A DNA stretch of 64,000 bases from Nipponacmea schrenckii (taxonomy: Eukaryota; Mollusca; Gastropoda; Lottiidae), in assembly GCA_030562195.1 (NCBI GenBank), contig CM060200.1, positions 14,012,001-14,076,000 on the forward strand, written 5' to 3'. This document shows, in pieces, positions 14,101 through 24,163 of this stretch; the first letter of the stretch is position 1; every line of letters starts with the position of its first letter. Both the position numbers and the translations under genes were made by a program. The notes under the pieces are model-generated. The model saw only the letters and a program-made list of their open reading frames with translations, was not told the origin of the DNA and did no database searches.

Positions 14101-17100
14101 TTTTCCATGTGAGCGTATAAAAAAAATAAATAATAATAATTCATAAAAAACACACTTTTTTTAGTCTTTAAATCCCCAGGTAGTCCCTTAAATTAAAAAA
14201 AATATATACCTATAGATTCTTTTATACTATTGACAACTTGTAGTTGCTTATGATGTGTATTTTGTTCTAACTTTATACTAACTAAATCAGCTTCTTGTTT
14301 CTTTAGATCATATTCTCTCTTGAACTGAACATACCTTAAATAACAGATAAATAATTGTACAAGAGTTTCAGGCACCTGAAGAGAAATAACAGCGTACTGT
14401 GATGAAATTTATACAACTTTGGCTGCACATATTTTACTCCTTTTTTATATCTTATTTTCGAGAGACTAGTAGCCTTGAGTTATATATCCCCTGATCAATG
14501 TGACTACTTTTTCCATGAAAGTTTCTTTGACTTGCATCACTGATCAGAAAACCAGGAGCCTGTTTCACAAAAACTTAACTTAGTGTTCCAATGGTCAGAT
14601 TGGTCAATCACTAAATATGAGTTTTTATTAACCAATCAGGTTACTGTATTTCTTAAAATCTTGATTGTATCTTAGTTAAAACTTTGTGAAACACGCCCCA
14701 GGATGAACAAACTAAAGATATTATATTATCTGAACCTATGCCAGGATAAAGTGAGTGCACCCATGAGCAGCTGCAGTTGTAAAGTACAGTATCTAGAGGT
14801 ATTGTCAATAATTATTTCAAACAATCATACTGTACAATTATAGAACTTGGCCAAAATAAATTTTTTTTTTATCAGTGAATTTAACTTAAACTATTTGAAC
14901 AGATCCCTTATAAAACTAATAATACATTAAACTAAGTAATAATACATTAAACTAAGTAATAATACATTAAACTAAGTAATAATACATTAAACTAAGTAAT
15001 AATACATTAAACTAAGTAATAATACATTAAACAAGGTCATATTGAAAAACACCTAGAAGCATTTCTAAATAATTGCTTAGTTTAACAGATTTATCAACTT
15101 CTTTCAAGGTAAATCAAGATTCTATTCTTTAGTCATGACACCTTGTAAATTGAACTGAAGAATGTATACGGTGCTCTTATTGACCAAGTTTTAGAATATA
15201 AATTTTATGTCCACTGTTTCCATCTTTCTGACCAATGAGTGAAGCATCCAAAGGTACCATACCCCTCCACTAATTTCAAGATTGAAAACATGTCAGATTG
15301 TATGTGAGTAGTTCGAAAAATAGATCACTAACTATACTGAAAGGTTGTAGATTAAGATCAATGCAATGCATAATTATTTAAAATTTTAGGGCATTAACAA
15401 GACCTTATAAAGTCATACCTTTCACTATTTTTTCTAAGATTAGTCAATTCACTATCAATGTTCTTTACTTCATTTTCTTTTTCCTTTAATAAATCTTCTA
15501 TTTTCTTTTATTTCTTGTAGTTTTTGTAAAATACCAGAATTTTGTTTGCGAGCACCTATGAATAAAACAGATAAGTTTAAAGTACACAGTGAAACTTCTC
15601 CAGACTGGCAGGCTGTCGGGTCAGACCCGTGATAAATGCCGGTTTAGCCGTAGCAGTAGTATACATAAAAGCGTAATTAATTGGATTAGTGATTAATCAG
15701 CATGTGTCGCATTCATTCTTCATGCCGTCTGATGCTGGGTTGTGGTTTAGGGGGTGTCGGTTTACCATTTGTGACTTTTCAAATATGCTGGTTTAGAGAA
15801 AAAGCCGGTTTATAGAGGTTGCGCTTTGGAGGGGTTTCATTGTAGTTACAAATAACATATGTAACAGTCTAATTAAAATATAGACCTAACATTAACCCTG
15901 GTTACATGAGATATTGGAAAAACGGGCCAAAACATTTACATATGCAGTCTAATTAAAATAAAGACCTAACTTTCGGTCGTATTTTATTAGCTTCATTTCA
16001 AATTTTTTTTTATAAGCTATAAGCTTTGTACAAAACCACTACAGTTAGGTCTAACACTGCCCTTCAATAGGGGACTGTTTGAACAACCTTTGACCTAACT
16101 CAGTCAGTTAGTTAATGATCTCTGTTTTAACCGATCCACTTAAATTGAACACTTACTGAACAGCCAATGAAAAACACTGTTGCAAAGGCCATTCCACATA
16201 TCAAACACACATTTCTTTTAGTATAAATCTTCTTCAGTGTCTATATTGCATCCATAATAAAGAAATAATGTATCAGCAGTTGACGAAACAGCCATTTTGT
16301 TCTACTTTCTATTTGAAAAAACTGTAGTGTTTACTTACAAAGCCAATAGCTTATAAAAACATTCAAAATGAAAATAAAATACAAACGAAAGTTAGGTCTA
16401 TATTTTTTTGAGAATGCATATGTAAATTTTTTGGCCCGTTTACCAATATCTCATGTAACCAGGGTTAATGTTGAAAACAAGATTTATGACAAATCTTTGA
16501 ATTCTTCTGGGGGTTTTCAAAAATAAAAAATTTAACAACCCACAAATTAGCCCAAAATTTTGCGGCAAAAAAAATATAGCTAGACATGCATGATAATAAA
16601 CATCTAGAGGCAACTAAAACGCCATCGGTACAATGGGCCTACTAGCTCAGACACCAAATTTCCAAGTATGCAACACCAGAACTGTTCTCACTAAAATTGT
16701 ATTTGAGAACAAACTACTCAAAAGAATATCAATAGCATCTGATCTCTTGATGTAACCAAAGCCAAGATTAGTTAAAATTTGAGAAATTATTGTTTGAAAA
16801 TGGCCTATCAAATATTCTGTATTTGATGTTATGAATATTGTTCAAAACAGTGATTATAATACAATGCTGTCTGTGATGACTTCCAACAGAAATAGGTTAT
16901 TCAAAACGATGATGAATGACCTTAAAATTTAAATAAATAAAAAGATAAATTACCATGGTCAAGACTTTGAATATTTAAATTTTAGGATAAGATTTATCCT
17001 TGATTAATCATACACAATTTCACCTTTTTTTTTCAAATATGCCATTTATCATGTCTTGGAGAGCTTTTACAGCCAGGAATTTTGACAGTTTTAAAGAAAG

Positions 17101-20100
17101 GGCATTAACTCATTTCTTTAGTTTTTAAAAAACTGATGACATCAAAATTCCCATCTGCAAGGATCGCAATCAGGGATTCTGTGGGATTTATTTTTCCCCA
17201 GCCGGTCATTTTTTTAACGATTTTTTTGTTGTTGAAGACAAGCTGGCCTATGCACACTAGTATTCAACTTGTATCCAACTGTACCGTTATACCATCCTTC
17301 AATGCCATGAACATGTGGTAATAATCATCATAATTCATAATTTGATCATTTTGCTATTTCTTCAGTACCATATGATCTCACATCGACAATTTTCAAGTCT
17401 GGTTAGTACAAATAAAATGAATGTTTACATAAAAACTAACCTCCTGTTAAAGTACCAGCTGGATCAAATGAATCACCATCAAATGTGACAGTCTTCTTTA
17501 ATACTCCATCATTATATGTGACTTTCTTAGCTGTATCCATATCAGGACAAATGAAACAACTACCAAAAACATACTGCATAGCTGTTTGTAAATCTTTGTC
17601 ATATCCAACTAAGCTTAATGCTGTACTCACATTTTCTTTACCGACCTTTTAATATAGATTTCATATAAATAAAATAAATCATAAGAATATCATCAATGAA
17701 AAATTCATTCAAAATAGATCTACATGTATATAAATAAATATAAAAAATCAAAATCCTAATTCATACTAATAGTCATATAATTAAGTTTCAAATTGAAATG
17801 TGGCAGGAGATGACCGAACAAGGATTTTTTAGTTAAGTTCAAATGGCCAACTAAAATGATTTTCAAATGTATTATACATTTTGATATGTCCATTAAATGT
17901 TCCTTATAAATATATCTTTAGTTTGAAAAAGCTAGATTTCAGTTTTCCAATTTAACACTTTTCAAACAATACTTAGCAAATTTTGAGTTTTCTGATTAAA
18001 CTTAGCAAATTATCATTTTTCTGATTAAACTTACATTTTCATTTTTCTGATTAAACTTAGCAAATTTTGAGTTTTCTGATTAAACTTAGCAAATTATCAT
18101 TTTTCTGATTAAACTTAGCAAATTTTCAGTTTTCTGATTATAACTTTAATTTTCCTGATTAAACTTAGCAAATTTTCAGCTTTCTTTACAATTTGAGGAT
18201 CAATTGATCTAGATGAAATCTTGTTTATAGGTATAAATGTGTAACGTTTCTTTAATTCTCCTTTCTGTAGTAATTTCTTTGCAGTGACCTCAGTATCAAC
18301 TACAACATTATACAGCTGAAACAATCAGTAAATAACTACATTATATACTTGAATATACCCAATCAACTATAGGGTAATAAATTAACAGCTGAAACACAAT
18401 AAATACTAAATGAACTAGTAAATTAACAGCCGAAACACAATAAACACTCAATAAACTAATAAACTAGAATTGCTTACAATTATGAACGTATTTCGAGAGC
18501 CTTAAAATATTTTGTAGGCTAAATTTGCAATGACCTACTTCTAGACAATATATTGAATATCATTTTACCTAGTTTTCAAAGTCATAAAATAATTAGGTCA
18601 CACCTTCCGTAACGGTTAATGATGGCGAAAATATGAAAATTATCAATTTTTGCTGTATTTAAGTACACTTATCTCTATGAATTTTTTAAGTAAGCCAAAT
18701 TAAAAAATATCTACTCGTAGACAATATATTGAATATTATTTGACCTAATTTTCAAGGTCATAAATTAAGTGGGTCACACCTTCCGTACCCATTAAAGTGA
18801 CCTAATTTTGAAAAAATCGAAATTTAAATAATTCGAAAGAAAATACGAAATTTGAAAATCGGTCTCCAAGAAAAGGTAGATAATGATCCATTGTATCTAT
18901 GTGCTAAATTTCATCAAAATCGGTCTATCAGTAGTGTCTGAATTTCGGATTTAAGAATTGTAACGAAAATTCAAAATGGCGGCCGATATGGCAGCTTGAC
19001 CTAATTATTTAGGTCAAATCAATTACTATTGACAAGTTATTTATAAAACAGTTTTCACTTTTCACCTAGCAGTTATAGACCGGAAGTTACGTAATTACGT
19101 CATTTGAGGCTAAACCGGAAGTGGAATTTTTTTTTCACATTTTTTTCAAAAATTTATAAACATATCGCCTATCAACTGGTAAAGTTTCAAAATTTTACCA
19201 TTTATATTAAAGGAGTAATCACGGTCTGAAATTTTTGCTGATGACCCTTGAATATTGAATTGCAAATCGTGGGTAAAATATTCAACCTAATTGCATAAAA
19301 CCTATAATTGTTAGTTGACAAATACATTGAAGTTTTCAAATCTGAAAATCCGGTCAAAATCGAACTGAAAATAAACTTGCTAAAGCAAAAAAACCTGAAC
19401 TTCCGGTTCTCACTTCCTGTCAGAGATAGAACTTCCGGTTTTGTTTTATTTGATAATTGAAATCATTCTAAGATCAACTGTAGATTTAGAATTTCTGCAC
19501 CTTTTACCAGTTTGTCTGCAAACTCATCCAAGAATTACAAAAAAAAAAAAATAAAATAATCCGAACGATTACAATACGTTTTCGCCAAAGTCGAAATACG
19601 TAATTAACAGCTGAAACACAATAAATACTCAATGAACTAATAAATTAACAACTGAAACACAATAAATACTCAATCAACTAGTAAATTAACAGCTGAAACA
19701 CAATAAACACTCAATAAACTAATAAATTAACAGCTGAAACACAATAAATACTCAATAAACTAATAAATTAACAGCTGAAACACAATAAACACTCAATAAA
19801 CTAATAAATTAACAGCTGAAACACAATAAACACTCAATAAACTAATAAATTAACAGCTGAAACACAATAAACACTCAATAAACTAATAAATTAACAGCTG
19901 AAACACAATAAATACTCAATGAACTAATAAATTAACAGCTGAAACACAATAAATACTTAATCAACTAGTAAATTTATAGCTTAAACATAGAAAATACTCT
20001 GTAAACTAGTACTAAATACTAATTATTAGTAAACGGTAAACAGTCAGTCTAGAACTAGTGCCACATTATACATACATGTACATGTAGTAAACAGACAATT

Positions 20101-22158
20101 ACTAGATAGGAGTAGACAGTGTTTGTCAACTAATATATTATACAACTGAATCAGATTGGAAAATAAATCTACCTTTCCACCAGCAGCTACTTCTAATGAT
20201 GTTGCTGTTCTTTCATTCTTGACTTGAATCAATTTACAAACTAAACCTTTAACTTTACTTCTATCAAAATTACTTTCAGGATTGCTGTATTCAAAGTTTA
20301 AATGTGGAAATCTAAAATAAAAAGGAATTTTATTAATTTGTTAAAAAATCATCCTATAGGCCAATGTAATCTTGTAATCTTGATTACATTATGAGTACAG
20401 ATGGTCTTGTATGTTTGCAAAAACCATTGTTTCGTGTTTCACAAAAAGCATTTTTAGATGAGTGAATTCTGAACAATTGTTTTGAGAATAGGTTTGCTTT
20501 GACTACTCTGTGCGTGTAACTTCCCATTTCTTTCCACTTATTTTTCTCACCCTACAATGATTGTCAAACTCGTTTGTTAGATAATCATTGAAAAATTTGT
20601 TGTCATAAACAGATGCTTCTACGGGGGCTGGCCTTGGCCACCAATTTCATTTCTTTTTTATATAGTGGTAAATAGACATATAAAAACAAATCTGTATTGT
20701 ATAGTAGAATATATTACCTAGATTGTAACATATGTAATTTTCCATTCAAACCCTCAACTTCCTTCATTAAATTTCTTCTTTCTGTTGCTAAATTTTCTTC
20801 TTGACCTTCTTCATATCCAGTTTTCTTAATCTCATTCTGTTAAAAAATACAGACAACAATTCAAGATAATATTTCAGTCATTTCTATTGCTTTGCCTCAA
20901 TTTCAGTCATTTCTACTGATTTACCTTTAATTTAGTCATTTCTACTGATTTACCTCTAATTTAGTCATTTCTAAAGCATTAACTCTAATAGAGTCATCTC
21001 TACTGATTTTCCTCTAAATAAGCCATTTTACTGATTTACCTCTAATTTAGACATTTCTGATTTTACTCTGATTCAGTCATTTCTTTGGATATACCTCTAA
21101 CATAATAATTACTACTATGTTACCTCTAATATAGTCATTTGTATTGATTTACCTCTAATTTAGTCATTTCTTTTGATTTACCTCTAAGTTAGTAATTTCT
21201 ACTGATTTACCTCTAATTTAGTTAAGTAATTTCTACTGATTTACCTCTAATTTAGTTTAGTAATTTCTACTGATTTACCTCTAATTTAGTTTAGTAATTT
21301 CTACTGATTTACCTCTAATTTAATTATTACTACCAATTTAGTAATTTCTACTGATTTACCTTTAATTTAGATTAGTAATTTCTACTGATTTACCTCTAAT
21401 TTAATTATTACTACTGATTTAGTCATTTCTACTAATTCATCTCTAATTTATTTCATTTCTACTGATTACCTCTAACATAGTAATTTCTACAGATAAATAT
21501 AAAAATTACTGATTTACCTCTAATTTAGTCATATGTTGTTTGATGTTTTCTAACAATGCCTGGTCTTTTTTATAATCATCTTTACCATGTTTTATACCGC
21601 TTTCTTGTTGTGTTAATTCTTTCTCAAAATGTTTCAATCTAAAAAAAATAATAATACAAATAATAGTGTTAAATGCAGGCAACTTCAACATCTTAGTTTT
21701 CAGCAATAATAAAATAATTGATTTTAGTTAATATTAAATGTAGTTAGTTAAAAAATAGGATAATACTTGATCAATAAAATGTAAATAGTAGTCACATAAT
21801 TAATGATTAGTGTTAGTTTGGCTACATGCTTTGAGCTTTAACCACAATCAAAGGAAAACAATGGTCAACTTTTCAAATGGGTTAAACAAGTGTCTAAAAT
21901 CATCACAACATTAGATATATTCCTGAGTTATTTTGGTTTGGTAGCTAAGGGCCTAAGTTCTAAATTTAATGTAATGAGTTCTGTATATGAACTTTTAAGT
22001 TCTGTCCCAATGTTATCAATAACTGTTTATAGCCCTGTAGCCAGATTTGTTATACATGAAATCTATCTATTTTACCATCTTAAAGAAGAATATGATGACT
22101 TACTTATTTTGAGCAGACAATATATCAGTATTAGCAGTACTTATCTCGTCTTCAGCAG
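8187..22158 (-). CDS. SMC2: SMC2, condensin core ATPase subunit: 12 internal exons (contig 2 version)
   Basis: SMC2 pairs with SMC4 in condensin, a nuclear ATP-driven motor that compacts mitotic chromosomes. Exons in transcription order: 22158-22104, 21638-21518, 20836-20718, 20311-20173, 18315-18169, 17645-17441, 15555-15419, 14334-14210, 12182-11989, 10742-10599, 10006-9812, 8387-8187. Phases join cleanly except at two places noted separately. They encode about 594 residues: coiled coil (AAEDEIS.., LKHFEKELT..), the hinge ([13 protein letters not shown] through [31 protein letters not shown] and [10 protein letters not shown]), then a Lys/Glu-rich return coil ending in [20 protein letters not shown]. 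This follows vertebrate SMC2 block by block. The N-terminal ~400 residues with the Walker A head are not found, and the C-terminal head lies only in the contig 3 version. A frameshift (15419-15555) and an altered donor (18169) make this version suspect. Confidence 0.93.
9418..9600. mobile_element. Partial foldback element (one arm)
   Basis: One arm of the same family as 57,100-57,518: GGTCTAATTAAAATAAAGAC through TAGGTCTAACACTGCCCTTC to CTTTGACTTAA. The second arm is absent in this SMC2 version. Confidence 0.65.
12615..14121 (+). mobile_element. Hairpin-ended element with ~161-bp internal tandem repeats
   Basis: It starts GATAGCTTGCCAGGCAAGG (palindrome CTTGCC-A-GGCAAG) and ends GACGGACGGACG..., CCACTTTTCCATGTGAGCG, TATAAA. 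The interior is about seven units of ~161 bp containing CCAAGTTTCATTAAGATCGG and GTCAAGGGCAATAACTCAAA; successive GTTTCATTAA positions are near 13200, 13361, 13522, 13682, 13843 and 14005. No coding capacity. It is in the SMC2 intron between exons 12182-11989 and 14334-14210. Confidence 0.8.
14920..15035. repeat. 20-bp tandem repeat, about 6 units
   Basis: A perfect 20-bp period of AATACATTAAACTAAGTAAT, in an SMC2 intron away from any exon. The matching place in the contig 3 version (near 62,090-62,110) has about one degenerate unit. Confidence 0.9.
15419..15555 (-). pseudogene. SMC2: SMC2 coiled-coil exon with a one-base frameshift
   Basis: The exon begins in frame ([16 protein letters not shown], right after the hinge GG) and ends in frame ([19 protein letters not shown]). 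The two halves are out of register: at 137 nt it is one base too long (or two short) for its 2-to-2 phases, and the first frame hits TGA. The slip lies in the A-rich stretch around 15,508-15,522. It could be a homopolymer consensus error, a null allele or a dying duplicate. Confidence 0.8.
15888..16472. mobile_element. Foldback MITE, 585 bp, long inverted repeats
   Basis: The ends are AACATTAACCCTGGTTACAT and its complement ATGTAACCAGGGTTAATGTT. The inverted match continues inward through GAGATATTGG, GGGCC and TTACATATGC, then through the CTAATTAAAATA...GACCTAAC block shared with the elements at 9.42 and 57.1 kb. No coding capacity, and no clear target duplication. Confidence 0.75.
17441..17645 (-). 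CDS. SMC2: SMC2 hinge exon
   Basis: A 205-nt exon encoding [20 protein letters not shown], continuing through [20 protein letters not shown] to [10 protein letters not shown], the C-terminal half of the SMC hinge. The GTL(T/S)GG motif is the conserved hinge glycine patch used for SMC2-SMC4 dimerisation. Acceptor TTAAAAG, donor GTTAGT. Confidence 0.92.
17960..18185 (-). repeat. Minisatellite made of SMC2 5' splice-site units (~28-29 bp)
   Basis: About eight units reading, on the coding strand, GAAAATTTGCTAAGTTTAAT followed by CAGAAAA and a variable triplet. The first nine bases are the last three codons (E-N-L) of the exon ending at 18169, and the rest is the start of its intron. One unit near 18,030 instead has a canonical GTAAGT. 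Confidence 0.85.
18169..18315 (-). CDS. SMC2: SMC2 hinge exon with altered 5' splice site
   Basis: A 49-codon exon from a GTTTCAG acceptor, [20 protein letters not shown] to VKKAENL. By homology the next exon starts VGKENV, so the exon must end at TTG (18169-18171). The following bases are CTAAGT, not GTAAGT, so the donor G is changed in this sequence. Minisatellites built from this junction flank the exon on both sides. Confidence 0.85.
18316..18463 (-). repeat. Minisatellite made of SMC2 3' splice-site units (41 bp), right part
   Basis: Two or three units of a ~41-bp repeat whose coding-strand reading contains TTTATTGTGTTTCAG then CTGTTAAT. This matches the acceptor of the exon starting at 18315 (GATTGTTTCAG then CTGTATAAT). 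The array is interrupted by a Helitron-like insertion at 18,464 and resumes at 19,604. Confidence 0.8.
18464..19603 (-). mobile_element. Helitron-like family A element with readable empty site
   Basis: A 1,140-bp non-coding element that starts on the plus strand with CTAGAATTGCTTACAATTAT (hairpin ATTG-CTTA-CAAT). It ends, after an A-tract, in an imperfect hairpin around TACGTTTTCG...CGAAATACGTAA. It sits inside the 41-bp minisatellite, so the uninterrupted unit (CTAATAAA then TTAACAGC) gives the empty site. The insertion is between A and T with no target duplication, the rule for Helitrons, whose 3' end on the minus strand would be CTAG before T. The 5' end is TTACG, not TC. No Rep-helicase is encoded, so it is non-autonomous. 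Confidence 0.75.
19604..19990 (-). repeat. 41-bp minisatellite of SMC2 3' splice-site units, left part
   Basis: About nine units of AACAGCTGAAACACAATAAA + CACTCAATAAACTAATAAATT on the plus strand, decaying near 19,990. On the coding strand each unit ends in TGTTTCAG followed by CTGTT, a copy of the acceptor of the exon at 18315 about 1.3 kb away. Confidence 0.88.
20860..21517 (-). repeat. ~29-bp minisatellite of SMC2 5' splice-site units (~22 copies)
   Basis: On the coding strand the unit reads ATGACTAAATTAGAG then GTAAATCAGTAGAA. The adjacent exon (21638-21518) ends ATGACTAAATTAGAG and its intron begins GTAAATCAGTA, so every unit is a copy of five codons (M-T-K-L-E) plus a working-looking donor. 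The array fills nearly the whole intron down to the next acceptor at 20,837. Confidence 0.92.
22104..22158 (-). CDS. SMC2: SMC2 exon, most upstream one visible
   Basis: A 55-nt exon (2 + 17 codons + 2) between a TTTTCAG acceptor and a GTAAGT donor. It encodes [17 protein letters not shown] and joins in frame to the next exon (AA|A, then LKHFEKELT). Coiled-coil composition. The contig ends ~500 bp further upstream, so earlier exons are missing. Confidence 0.8.
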
Positions 22159-22675
22159 CTGAAAATAACGAAACAATATCTAACAAACATGTCTATTTCA
22201 GAATATGATAAAATAATTTAATTCTTTTTGGCATTCATTACCAAAATTATGTCTTAATTAGTGTCGCAGCCAAAAAACACTATACCTTAAGAAAGTATTA
22301 AAAATAATAAGGTATTATTAGGTTTATATTGAGACATTATTTATATTGAAACGTTTCAGACATTCTATCGCAGCTTCAAACACCAAACAGAAGTAAATAG
22401 CTCCCACAATGGAGTATAACTTTAAATGATAAGTATGCGTATCTTTGCCAAAATTTAATTATCAACAGAGATCAAAACTTTAATTTACATTTTGAAAATA
22501 TCGGACATGAAAGCTATCTGTGTGTGAAAGTCTGATGACCTTGAATAAGTCATCTTCACTCACAATTCCAGTCTACCCAGCTGTAAATGGGCACGGATAA
22601 TCCAGGAAAGATCTATGCAAAGAGGATTGGCCAAGGACCAGCTGGTAGAAAGGATCCCTGTCACAACAGACTTGT

Positions 22676-23175
22676 NNNNNNNNNNNNNNNNNNNNNNNNN
22701 NNNNNNNNNNNNNNNNNNNNNNNNNNNNNNNNNNNNNNNNNNNNNNNNNNNNNNNNNNNNNNNNNNNNNNNNNNNNNNNNNNNNNNNNNNNNNNNNNNNN
22801 NNNNNNNNNNNNNNNNNNNNNNNNNNNNNNNNNNNNNNNNNNNNNNNNNNNNNNNNNNNNNNNNNNNNNNNNNNNNNNNNNNNNNNNNNNNNNNNNNNNN
22901 NNNNNNNNNNNNNNNNNNNNNNNNNNNNNNNNNNNNNNNNNNNNNNNNNNNNNNNNNNNNNNNNNNNNNNNNNNNNNNNNNNNNNNNNNNNNNNNNNNNN
23001 NNNNNNNNNNNNNNNNNNNNNNNNNNNNNNNNNNNNNNNNNNNNNNNNNNNNNNNNNNNNNNNNNNNNNNNNNNNNNNNNNNNNNNNNNNNNNNNNNNNN
23101 NNNNNNNNNNNNNNNNNNNNNNNNNNNNNNNNNNNNNNNNNNNNNNNNNNNNNNNNNNNNNNNNNNNNNNNNNNN
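22676..23175. other. Assembly gap, exactly 500 N
   Basis: Second scaffold-join placeholder. Nothing links the sequence on its two sides; SMC2 does not continue across it. Confidence 0.95.
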
Positions 23176-24163
23176 TCTTCCCTTTATATTTACACGATTT
23201 GAAAATCGCTTGATGGATGGCTCAAGCGTTTTATGATTAACTACTTTATTTTGGGGATTTATCGGATTTTAGAGGGATTTTGATGTATAGGTAAATCCAC
23301 TGGTGGATATATACTGTTATTGTCCAAATTTGAGTGGACTTGAAATTTTATGTTCGTTCAAACGCCTATTATCCCTTTAAGAACAAGGGCAGCAACTTAT
23401 AGGTGGAATAAAGATTTTCAAATATTTAGAGTATGACAAATAATTTATCCTGTTGAGAATTTGATAATCATTTTTAAATTTAACCATAAAGATACAAGCA
23501 TTATATTTCGACTTTTATTTCTTTGTACTTTTTCCTTTAAGAATATCTCTGTAATACACATATTTACCACTGTCAAATGAATATAATTGAAATGAAAATG
23601 GTTTTTTGGATCTTTCAGAGTTTTCTGCACCTCATGTGCTTATGAAGACAAGCAGTGTGCAATGAGAGAAATTTTTGCCATGACAGCAGCATTAGTCTAC
23701 TCTTTTGGGAAACCACATGTAGGCCTACAGCCTATAGCACACAGGGCCTTGTTTATTGTCCAATCTGAAGTATAAAGTTAACTGATATATGTGCAATCGA
23801 TAATGCTATATATTGTTTTGTGTGCTAAATCAAAACTTTTTATGCATTATTCAGGAATAAAGATTTTAATCAATAGTCATTATAAAGTGGATTATTTAGG
23901 TTTGTATATATTGTAAGCTTACATTACATGGATTATAAGAATTTTGTAAGCTAATATACAATAATGGTTATATCATTTATATCATGTATATCATTAAAAC
24001 TTTAAGATATATATAACTTATAGTGTATCAAAGGGGTATTCCCCCATTCTATAATGCCGGGTAAACCACACTACCCATACCCCCTTTCGAAACCTTATCC
24101 ATATAAACACTACATTGCTCAATGCAATCATCCAACACCTAAATAAACGTTATCAATTCTCTA
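23176..24163. other. AT-rich region without gene; contains an old SINE fragment
   Basis: There is no supported coding frame. The stretch 23,628-23,770 is a diverged reverse copy of the SINE at 40,433 (see that entry). The rest looks unique. Confidence 0.5.
23628..23770 (-). mobile_element. Diverged SINE fragment
   Basis: Its reverse complement aligns with the body of the intact SINE, including GACAATAAA..GGCC, TGTGCTA.AGGCTGT, GAGTAG.CTAATGC and CATTGCACACTGC. No tRNA head or tail is visible. Confidence 0.7.

Noticed and set aside
14920..15035. 20-bp repeat as a fifth splice-junction array
   Set aside because: Its unit matches no nearby exon boundary.
22587..23213. Open frames across the second N run
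   Set aside because: They consist mostly of unknown residues from the gap.
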